Shown piece by piece: positions 21,541 through 30,438 of a DNA stretch of 64,000 nucleotides. The number at the start of each line of letters is the position of its first letter. The first letter of the stretch is position 1. The stretch covers positions 157,768,793 through 157,832,792 of the forward strand of contig CM043958.1 of the NCBI GenBank assembly GCA_014529385.2, read 5' to 3'. This DNA comes from Adiantum capillus-veneris (taxonomy: Eukaryota > Streptophyta > Polypodiopsida > Polypodiales > Pteridaceae). The notes beneath the pieces were generated by a model that was not told the DNA's origin, searched no databases, and worked only from the letters and a program-made list of their open reading frames with translations. Position numbers and translations under genes: made by a program.

Positions 21541-22643
21541 GGCTAGAGGGGGTTGGCAAGCTATGTCAGGCATTCTTTGGATGAGCACAAAGTCATTAGA
21601 TCATGCCAGAAAGCTTGCTAACTAGCGTCATGTATATATGTGTACATAGTGCTTCGAGTCTTGAGAGTAACCATGTAAAAATTCATGTACAAAGGGTTGG
21701 TTTTTCCAAGCTTGTGTTCTAATGTTTTGGGTTGTTCAAGTCCCAAAACCATGGTTTTCAATAATTATTTTTAGTCGTACTTTATAGCTTGTGAATCGGA
21801 CTTGTATATCATGAGTTATGTGCGTTCGAAGTGGGTGGTTTCAACTTAGAAAGTGGTTGTAGATGCATGCGACAAAGGCAAATGGGCCAACTTGATGATC
21901 GAAAATTAGAAATGATAAGATTTTAAATTTCTAGAGATAGCCAAAGTAATGGGCTCCAAGCCGTGGTTTACGGCGTCGCATTTGGTGGCCGGAGTGGTGC
22001 ACTATGCTCTTGGGAAATTGGTCCTAAGAAGGGGTCAAGCTGGAAATTTTCTGTGGGAAGGAGGGAGTTGGAGAAGTGTGGGAGGAATGTGCCATGTGGC
22101 AAGGAAATACTCCCACATAGGGGAGCTTGGGCCCAAAGCAAAGGGTATAAGATGGGGAATGGGTGCCCATGAGGGGTGTAGCAAAGGGGGAATTAGGGGT
22201 GTATTAGGGCCCAAAACGGCTAGAAAAGGTCTGGTTGGTTAATCTAAGGATTAATGAATAGTCCAATAGTCATTTGACGCGTATACAAAAGTATGGCACT
22301 CTTGTCTCCTCTAACTTTGGTTTTGATGGTCTTATTTTGACAGAGAGCGGCTAAACGTCTTGATCATAAGGCTGAAACTGCTAAATTTAGGTGCTTTCGA
22401 CGAGTAAGCTCATTAAATTTGCAGCCCAAAGAAGTGAACTCTCATCTTTTATTCTATTTTATATTTCACAAAATCGTTGTCAAAAGATACAAAATCTATG
22501 TGAGAAGGCTCTAAAAACAAGGCTATTAATGACAAATCACCTACTTTTTTCAAACGTATATCTTTTCACTTTCCCTCTATTTTGTGAGAGGTTTGTCTTT
22601 CCATCTCTATATTTTCTCTTTCTTTTCTAATCTCTGAGTTTCC
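21541..22643 (+). other. Probable 3' LTR remnant of element B and unassigned sequence
   Basis: The purine run at 21541-21552 and the TTGGCAAG that follows look like a polypurine tract and LTR start. No matching 5' LTR is in view, so the LTR extent is unknown. Open stretches near 21950-22240 on the plus strand show no family pattern. The part after 22250 is AT-rich and precedes the next gene. Confidence 0.4.
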
Positions 22644-24079
22644 ATGGCGTCTTCTGCAAGTCGCCCTTCACATAACTTAACTTCTTGTGACTTTCATAAT
22701 GTTAGAGAGGATGATCTTTGGAAACCCATATCTTTTTGTGTGAATGACTGGGTAAAAAATGCTTCCTTCATGCAAAGGTGTACACAGAGTGAAGAGAACT
22801 AAGCATGATAAAGTAAAAAACCATTGGAAAGGTCGTGTACTTGGTTTCAAAGTGACCAACAATGCAAAGGTGTACACAGAGTGAAGAGAACTAAGCGTGA
22901 TAAAGTAAAAAACCATTGGAAAGGTCGTGTACTTGGTTTCAAAGTGACCAACAATGGCTGGCTATCTAAGGTTCAACGTGTGTACATGGCCAAGGATATG
23001 GTGTTAGACTTGGACGAACATCCCACACTCCATTCTTACTGTGAGTTTTAAAAAAAACTTTAATTTGATACAATGAATTTTTCATTCTCCCATTGTTTTT
23101 TCTCATTTTTTCAGATATATCTCCTTCTACAGATGTGGAATGGTAGCCTGTGGAGACTCTAAGTGGGACGTTCAAAGCAATGCATAAAGGGATTGTAGAT
23201 GCTATGCATGCTGACAAGCCACCTTCTTTTTACAAAACAATGGATTTTTTTTCCTATTTTGCACAATACAAGGTTCCACCACGAGAAGGTGCATATGGAG
23301 AACTACATTAGTAACCCGGTCCCATCATAAGTTCACTTGACTGGGAAGCTCCTGATGCATGTACTATATCAAGCTTTAAATCCAAGATCAAAGAAGACAT
23401 CCTTAAAGCTATGTCACCCGGCAGGATATCAAGAAGGATTAAAGTTTAATGGTTCTTGCCTATACATGTCTTTGTGGCATGTTTCAAAACAATGGACTTG
23501 CAGAGGACAAGGCCGATGTGGCTTAATAGAAGACTTTCTATGACTGAGATGGATAATGTACTTGGAGACAGATGGAGTACCAAAAAAACTTTCCATATTG
23601 GCGATAATATTAGTTGTAGAGTAAGCCCAAATTTTATGTCTATCTCATATCAACTATGTCGTCAATCATTAGTTCTAGGCTATGACTATAGGAGATGGAG
23701 AAGCAAATTAGGTATTTGGGTTCCTCTCGACTCTGAGGAAAATTGTCCAAAGTTTAAACTAAATGTCACAGTCCATCCACACAATGAGCATAGAAGCCTT
23801 ATAGTAACAACAAATTGGAGACTACAGGATGTTAGAGAATCCCTTGAGTTTCTTGATGAAACATCTCCTGAGTATAGATTTAGAGTGGATGGAACTGTGG
23901 TGAGCACAAGGATGGAGAATTCAACCTCTTGCATCACATGCCTTCCCCCAAAAAGAGTTGTATTTGAGCCACTTGCAAGGACTTGGAAAAACAAGTTCAA
24001 TATTGTAATCATTGCATTTTGCAAATATATTTGTCTTTTCTACCTTATTGTGATCATTATTTATGTTGTTTTAAATTGA
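22644..24079 (+). pseudogene. Unrecognised spliced gene, broken
   Basis: Starts with MASSASRPSHN at 22644 and continues to an exon reading HWKGRVLGFKVTNNGWLSKV. A likely intron with a 5' site near 23040 (TACT/GTGAGT) ends at TTTTTTCAG near 23114; the next exon reads FKAMHKGIVDAMHADKPPSF. The last open block (23456-24079) ends in a hydrophobic, possibly membrane-spanning stretch. A 92-bp tandem duplication and stops near 23145 and 23310 break it. I do not recognise the family. Codon texture and intron signals suggest it was once a real nuclear gene or a DNA-transposon gene. Confidence 0.45.
22771..22954. repeat. 92-bp tandem duplication (2 units)
   Basis: Units 22771-22862 and 22863-22954 differ by about one base (GCATGAT against GCGTGAT). 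The period is not a multiple of three, so the duplication shifts the frame of the surrounding coding sequence. Confidence 0.95.
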
Positions 24080-24371
24080 CATTACACCATGATACACATT
24101 TAAGAATCGAATTGTTGGTATTAAGTATTTGAAGTACAAAATTATGAACCACCAAAGTGTATATGCTCATATGGACAAAATGAACAAAAGTGTAAACTTT
24201 TGTGGAGTAATCAATCATGAAACTCAACTTTTCCTTTTGTCTTAGTGGATTTTGCATCCTCAATGACCCTTTTTCTTTTGTGTTCAGGAGGGGGTGGTGG
24301 TGACTTGGGCTCCTCAGGGCTTGGCACGAGGAGGTTAGTGCTTTGGGCTCCTGAGGAGTGGTTGGCTTGGG

Positions 24372-24854
24372 TCACTTGGAAGCCTTCTTTGGCAACATGA
24401 ATGGTAGCTTGAAATGTGAGCTAGGTGCCTCTACCTCTCCCTTATTGTTCTTAGCTGAACAATGCTTTCGAACCTTGAATTTCAATGGTGAGTGGAATGG
24501 ATGGCCCTTTGTATCTGCTTTTCTTTTTGCAGGGCTCTTCTTGGTGGGGCTCTTCCTCTTGGAATCTTCTTTTCTTTTTGCAGGGATCTTCTTCTTGGTG
24601 AGGCTCTTCTTTGTATGGCTTTTCTTTGTAGGACTCTTCTTTGTATGGCTTTTCTTTGTATGGCTTTTCTTTGTATGGATCTTCTTTGCAGGACTCTTCT
24701 TTGCAGGATTCTTCTTCTTGTGATCCCTTTTCTTTGCATCCAAACCCTTGGTGGCTCTACCTTTCTTTGATGAAAAAGGAGACTCTATTTCATATGTAGT
24801 TGGTGTCATAGGAGAGTCTGGATCATTTGGGTTTATTGATCTTTCCAAAACCAT
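24372..24854 (-). CDS. Lysine-rich protein with (S/T)-(H/P)-T-K-K repeats, unrecognised
   Basis: A 160-codon open frame with its own ATG. Residues 1-40 are ordinary (Pro/Asp-rich with several TP and SP sites). Residues 40-120 are dominated by K-K-S-[HP]-[TA] pentapeptides (KKSHTKKSHTKKSPTKKS), and the rest is basic with a KFKVRKHCSAKNN segment. Tandem SPxKK-type motifs recall the DNA-binding tails of histone H1, but there is no globular H1 domain. An upstream block in another frame (24830-24911) follows a good acceptor (TTTGTTGCAG), so this may be the last exon of the gene at 25411-26105. The antisense hydrophobic frame is a shadow. Confidence 0.45.
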   Translation of the reverse strand: MVLERSINPNDPDSPMTPTTYEIESPFSSKKGRATKGLDAKKRDHKKKNPAKKSPAKKIHTKKSHTKKSHTKKSPTKKSHTKKSLTKKKIPAKRKEDSKRKSPTKKSPAKRKADTKGHPFHSPLKFKVRKHCSAKNNKGEVEAPSSHFKLPFMLPKKASK

Positions 24855-25410
24855 AGAAAAAAACAGCCTTCTCTCTCACCCACATGACCCAATACTCTGG
24901 ATATTCATGCAACTGCAACAAATAGAAAAATAAAATGAAAGACATGAGTACTTACATAGTTAGGAAGTCAAAACAAATCAATGGCACATGAGATACACAC
25001 TTACAGTGAGTGTAGTCATCCTGCACCTTGACTCAAGATATCTCCATGCATTGGCAAGCACCCTCCATCCACAAGATGTTGAGTCTGTTTGTAAAGGGCA
25101 CTTTTTGATTGTAACCTTCTATATTGTAATCATTATTTGTGGTACTCAAGTGACCAACAATAAGTTTGGCAGCACTGCAAGAAGACATCAATGAAAAAGC
25201 TACTAATAGAAAAACAATGGACCATCAAGCATACATCTTACTTTATGCTTACAGTTTACTTCTCCCATGGATACTTGACAATGAATTCATAAATATAATA
25301 TTTTTATCCAAAAGATTGAATATAATAAGACTCCAATGTCCTCTACAAAAAAATAACCATTAGCTAGGAATACTATAGGATATTATAAGTTGTTAGGATT
25401 TAAGATTTAC

Positions 25411-26105
25411 CCTTCAACATAGGGTATATTATGTAATTGCAGGTCAGTATGTCAAAATCTTCAAAAGAACTTGAAAATCTTCCTTGCTTGTTAAATAGAC
25501 ACTGTGTCACTAGAGGATCAAGTATGGAAATTTGCATAGCTATATCCTCTGGAAGATCTCTCATAAGACACCTGAAAAAGAAAAAACATCCCCCAATCAG
25601 GCCCTTGTAGGCGCACATGCACTAATTAGCAAAGGGGCAACACATACCTAAGACAGATAAAGAGCACAGTGTCTCCAAGCTCAATGTTGGGGTTTACAAG
25701 CATACTTGTGTCTTGAGGGAATATGTCACAATACACCTCATTATCCCCACACATGGAGACATCCACAACCATTTGGCAAGTCACCTTTTCATAAAGGAGA
25801 GAGTTGGGTGCTCTTAAAATTTCTGCTTGCTCTGTAAGGATAGCATCCTCTGACATCATGTCTTGCTCCCTCTCAACCTCCTTGCCTGCTTTGATATCCT
25901 GGGCCTTTCTTGTCTCATACTGATGTGTAACATCTTCAATGACAACCCCTGAATTCTTATGCTTCCTGGAAGGGGGGATATTTAAAATTTGGAAGGCCCT
26001 AAGATCCTCACTAGGAATAAGCTCAAGAGCCTTATCAAACTTGTACCTCAGCCTTGAGTCAAGCACAAAATATTTTCTCCTCTCCATCATATTCAATGTC
26101 TGCTT
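25411..26105 (-). CDS. Unrecognised gene, two exons joined in frame
   Basis: Exon 26105-25648 encodes MMERRKYFVLDSRLRYKFDK, then a charged middle and VTCQMVVDVSMCG, ending ...LFICLR. Its 5' edge may be a splice acceptor (TTAAGCAG just upstream). Intron 25647-25572 (76 bp) starts GTATGT and ends TTTTCTTTTTCAG. Exon 25571-25411 continues in the same reading frame with CLMRDLPEDIAMQISILDPL and ends at /GTAAAT. The splice AG/G joins one codon exactly, which supports a real gene. Later exons are unclear, with a candidate near 25010-25070 (GWRVLANAWRYLE). No family recognised. Confidence 0.5.
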
Positions 26106-26108
26106 AAT

Positions 26109-26999
26109 ATGAGGGAGGACTACTGTATTGCCACCATTTCTGAAGCTTCTGAGGTGGCCAAAGATTTCATTGACACAGAAGAAGAGTCAAAAGAGCAGTT
26201 TTTGGCACTTGATCTTCAAGCATCCAATAAATTATTTCTTCCTGTTCCTGATGCACTTGCTCTATGCATGAAAAGAGTGGAAGAGGAGAAACCTACTCTC
26301 AAAGATGAGGATTTTGAGAAGAGACTTGTTGAGCTAGGCATCCAATCATTTGGTAGAGACTTTAAGCTAAAGGAAGTTGATAAGGATATTGACATAAGAG
26401 AGATGACTGGATCATGCAATCTCCTTTAAGAAAAAGTCATTGTGGAGGATGAGTTGCAAAAGGTAGATTTAGTGACACCTTGATCTCCCTTCCTAAAATC
26501 TTCCTTTTTTTAAGCTTGCTTTAATTACTCATTATTTCTTGTTTTGTAGATTGAACTCCTTGACAAAGATAATTTTCTTGGGAGAGCTAAAGGCTTGAGA
26601 GGGAAAGCAATAGAGGGAACTTCAAGAAGGGATGCCTCCTCTCTCATGCACTACATGCCTACATTGGATAGTGCCACCTTCTGTGATTTTCACATGCAGT
26701 ATTCTGAAGATCCTGAGTTGCCAATATTGGCCCTGAAGATATTGTCATGGTTTATGGGGTACACTCCCCTTCAAATCAGTGCAAACAAGATCATGCTACT
26801 TGAGAGATCTGCAGCACTTAGAATATTTGGGTATGCTGCAGGATTCAATGCCTCAAGAGCAAGATACTTTCTTTACTACTCTAGCTATGCAGCAGCAACT
26901 GAGGAGACAAATGTCAACCTTCTTGAAGGCTATAAAAGAAGAAAGTTTTTGAGATATAGGGGTGACATGCTTAGTGATAACAAAAAAATAAAAAATTGA
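26109..26999 (+). pseudogene. Unrecognised two-exon gene with one stop
   Basis: Exon 1 (26109-26462) carries FLALDLQASNKLFLPVPDAL, then KRLVELGIQSFGRDFKLKEV. Intron 26463-26549 (87 bp, GTAGAT...TTTTGTAG) is phase 0. Exon 2 (26550-26999) continues IELLDKDNFLGRAKGLRGKA and contains LKILSWFMGYTPLQISANKI and a tyrosine-rich helix. The frame is preserved across the intron, but a TAA at 26427-26429 (CAA to TAA would explain it) truncates exon 1. It lies almost head to head with the minus-strand gene at 25411-26105 (starts a few bases apart). Function unknown. Confidence 0.5.
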
Positions 27000-27173
27000 T
27001 GTAAAATTGACAATATTTTGCATAAAAATATCTTTTTTGAATTTGGATCTCTTTAGAAAGACTCGGTACAAAGTTTCAAAGTGAAGCATTAATCTCCATT
27101 TGTGGTTGAGCAGCATGGTTGTTTGATCTCATCCGTTGTAATGTCCTCCTATAGAACCAATTGAATAATTCCT

Positions 27174-29469
27174 TTAGTGCATTTCTCCTTCTTTGTCCCC
27201 CTCCCTTTCTCGTACATCTGAAAAATGAAGTCCTCGCTTGATAGTGAGATTTTTCCATTCCCTGGGTATTCCATGTTGCAAGGGGTCCTTGTTTTGCAAA
27301 ATATGGTCCATGCAGGTACAGAATATGCTAAAAATTAAGAAAAAAGGATAATTGAACTCATAGGATGCAATGTAAAATACTATCCAGACTTTAAAAATTA
27401 ATTGAATACTCACCAAGTAATATGTGATATCTTTTGCTCCCCAAGCATCTGTGACAACAGTTATTAAAAGCTTTATTGTCTTTTTAAAGTCATATGCATA
27501 AGTAGCAAAGCTAACTTGTTGTCTCAAAACTTTCAAAGAATTGTCGAGCTTCTTCCACACTTCCATGCTTTGTTGGCTACATCTAGTCTACTTTTTACAT
27601 TGGTTGTTATTACACAAAGATCCTTCCAGCAGTTCCACATAGCGTCAACTTGTTTGTTGTCATGGTTGCTCAAAAATATTCTGGCTTTTTCTCCACCCAT
27701 TGAAACATCTTGCAATACATCACCCGTTCCTTTTGAAAGAGTAGGATCTTTTTTTAAATGCACTTGACCACCATGAAAACCCATTCAAGAGAGCAAAACC
27801 TCTCATTTTTCTATGCACTCGTCTACAAGTTTAGTTGGCTTAATAGAATATGCATAATCAAGATGGAGTCGAAGCAATTTGTCCAAGATTCTAATCTCTG
27901 CATGCATTGTACATATATGTACATTTTTTAAATCTATTGCTAGAATTGGATCCCAAATCATAGAAGACAATGGGTAGTCGATGATGTTCACACTATTTCT
28001 CGATGGTGGTTTTCCAACCTCGTGTTTTGCAAGGCATCCTTTTGTTCCAGTGCTTGCCATGCAATACAAACATGGATACTTGGTATTGGCACCTCCACAT
28101 ACACCAAACATGCACTTCAATGCTTTTAGATCGACACTCAAGTACCATTCTACAATAAAGTCACCCATGCCATCTACATGGAGTTGTTCACCTGCATTTT
28201 GGTAATGTATAACAGAAGGGATATCGGTCTGCAAAAAGAGTCATTTCAATGTATTGTGATTTTCTACTGATATTTGAGCTGCTTCAATCCACCAAAGCTC
28301 CATTTCTCATTGAGTTTTGTGATATGGGGAATCAAGCTTACCCTGGCTACAATCCAATGCTCTATTCATTAGGGATATGGACACTCTTTCCATTTTTTGA
28401 CATTTTTGGAATTTGAGATTCATCCAATTTTATAACGAATGTAAGTTTTCCTTCACAATCTGCTTCTCGCATGTTATAGTATCTCACCATAGTAGATTGA
28501 ACTTTTTTTATACTCATCCAAATGTTATTAAAAACATTATACTCAAGATTTTTTTTTTGTTTTCGTACAGCATCGTTCCTTCTATATGATAGTACTCTCC
28601 AAAATGTTAGAGTATTTCTTCATTTAACAGAGTCCTTACTTTCCCAACATTGTGAGGCCTAGGCAACCTAAAAGCTTTAATCTTGTAATACTTTAAAACC
28701 TGAAACCAGGTTTTAGAGATGGCCTTGTAACCCCTTCTACTCACCCCCACTGTGTCACAAACTTCTTGCATTTGAGAAGGTTGGACCAAGAAACCCATAT
28801 CTTTCAGTAAATTTTGAAATACCAATTTTTTCTGAGTTTAATTTTCAGGAAGTTTTAAAAGTTTCAAAATATCACTTTTGTTCATTACCTCATTCAAAAA
28901 TCTCACCCTTTCTTGAACATTAGACATATCAAATCCTAAAAGGCTAGTCACATGTTCTCTAGTAATCTTTAATCTTTTTGTTTTCTTTGTCCAACACCTT
29001 CTGTTAGTTTTACTACATCTCTCATCCGTTTTACTCGTACTCTTAATCCTATTGGAGTTTTTTTTTAAGTCTGAAGCTGATGATTTTCTTGTTTTAGAGA
29101 CGCTATTTGGTTTTCAAGTTCTAAAATGCTTATTGCAGCTGGAGACAAGACAATTTTGAGATATTGAATGTAATGTGTATGATCAATGTGTAAATGAGAT
29201 AGCCTAAAACTATATCCCAGTAAGCCATCAACCCCATCTCCGAAAAATCTCATCAAATCATGAGGTGTGTGAAAACGTGGATACCTTCCATACAAGCTCA
29301 CATCTATCCATATATCAATGTGTTTCTTTCCCTCGTTGCGAAGTTGTTGTGCTTCATTTGGAGTTGTAATTGGTCTTTGATACACACTCTGCGTAGTAGT
29401 ATATTCCTGGCTTAGCTTAATGTTCAAGTGAAACTTGCGGTTATCACTAATGGAAGATGTATTACTCAT
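27174..29469 (-). pseudogene. Unrecognised large gene, possibly transposon-derived, broken by frameshifts
   Basis: Starts at MSNTSSISDN (29469). Recognisable blocks: IDIWIDVSLYGRYPRF, then DLMRFFGDGVDGLLGYSF and a coiled coil (LELENQIASLKQENHQL); EHVTSLLGFD; CDTVGVSRRGYKAISK, which resembles a helix-turn-helix; TFVIKLDESQIPK; LHVDGMGDFIVEWYLSVDLK; KYPCLYC (a CxxC); ICTMHAEIRILDK; GGEKARIFL and MWNCWKDL near 27600-27700. Conserved Asp-containing motifs in this order look like a cut-and-paste transposase or other RNase H-fold protein, but I cannot name the family. Frames change near 28830, 28600 and 28240, and stops occur near 28360. Element D inserted 20 bp upstream of the ATG. Confidence 0.5.
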
Positions 29470-29489
29470 TATAAGTATTGAACACACAA

Positions 29490-30416
29490 TGTTAGCAACA
29501 AGCTAACACGAATACCATAGATACCATTTTTTGGACTTTTCATTGTAAAACACTTATTATTTTTTATAAATTGGGAATATTGTAACTCCTATTTTCTCGG
29601 ATAAACTCTGTAATTAATGAGCCGGGGCTACAAGCTTCCAGATTGTATCAGTCTGTCATTACCCATCTTTGGTAGAACTCCCAGATTATTAGTTTTGACC
29701 ACCAAAAACCTTGGCTAAGGTATAAAAGTCAATTTTTGTAAGTTTTTTATAAGTTTTGGATAATGAAATACACAGCGTGAGCTAACGGCGCTCACTCCTC
29801 TCCTTCTCGTGCTTCCTGCTCCCTCCCCGATTGTCACAATGCAGTCATGTTTGTTGCATTGCAAACTCAGGTAAGAGCTCTACGCATTGACGTAAGCTAT
29901 TCACAATATTTCCTAGCTTTTGGCGTCGTCCACCCGCGGCCTAATTTCATCATAACTAGGAATTTACACTTTTAAATCAGAAACTAAGCATAGGCAGGGT
30001 ATTGGGGCATCATTGCTAAGCATTTAGATGCATTCTGGGTCGAAAACCACTAGGTCAAAAATCCACTCCTGTTAATAATTACGATTTTGGAACTTGACCT
30101 AAAGTGGGATTTGAGACCATAAGCATGTGTGCTTAGGTCTTATAAACATATCCTAGAAGTTTCGTTACGTTTGGATGTCATTTGATGTTGTAATGGATGT
30201 GATTTATTTGCCGACGAGCGATTGGATTTTGGTGATTTTAGTCACTTGAGTGTAGCTTGAGTTAGATGCGAGTTAGTTGTTTCCGAGAGATTGACAACCT
30301 CTTGTAGCCTCTATGCACTAGTCAAGTCAGCTTCGTCCCATAAATTGACAATTTAATTGTGGTTCTCGCTAATACTGCAATAAGATAGGATGGTGAGGTT
30401 AGACATGCGTCCCACA
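29490..30416 (+). repeat. 5' LTR of element D (927 bp)
   Basis: Begins TGTTAGCAACAAGCTAACA, a 7-bp inverted repeat around a 5-base loop at the very terminus, also kept in the 3' LTR. A TATA box (TATAAAAG at 29721-29728) sits about 230 bp in. It ends GCGTCCCACA. It contains one degenerate copy of the element's palindrome (GTTAATAATTACGATTTT, from 30071). Confidence 0.95.
29721..29728 (+). promoter_or_regulatory. TATA box in element D 5' LTR
   Basis: TATAAAAG, conserved at 47929-47936 in the 3' LTR. It is the likely core promoter of the genomic RNA, with transcription expected to start some 25-35 bp downstream (inference). Confidence 0.7.
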
Positions 30417-30418
30417 TT

Positions 30419-30438
30419 TGGCGCCGTTGCCTGGGATC
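30419..30438 (+). promoter_or_regulatory. Primer binding site of element D (tRNA-Asp)
   Basis: TGGCGCCGTTGCCTGGGATC, two bases after the LTR. It is complementary to the 3' end of plant tRNA-Asp(GUC) at 19 of 20 positions. This primer is shared with the Athila/Tat group of plant elements. Confidence 0.9.

Larger units (their letters stand above)
16757..21600 (+). mobile_element. Element B: decayed Tat-type Ty3/gypsy with dual RNase H, 5'-truncated by element A
   Basis: Plus-strand remnant: Arg/Gly-rich nucleocapsid with zinc knuckle, protease, heavily frameshifted RT, RNase H, a second RNase H, integrase. The second, archaeal-type RNase H between RNase H and integrase is the known hallmark of the Tat clade (Ogre, Retand and relatives). 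The 5' LTR and most of gag lie left of element A, outside the window. A polypurine run (GGCTAGAGGGGG at 21541-21552) followed by TTGGCAAG suggests a 3' LTR starting near 21554, but its end could not be located. Confidence 0.85.

Noticed and set aside
24358-24770. Hydrophobic plus-strand frames (FLCMAFLCMAF type), possible membrane protein
   Set aside because: Exact antisense of the lysine-rich Lys-Lys-Ser-His-Thr frame; periodic hydrophobicity is a by-product of that repeat.
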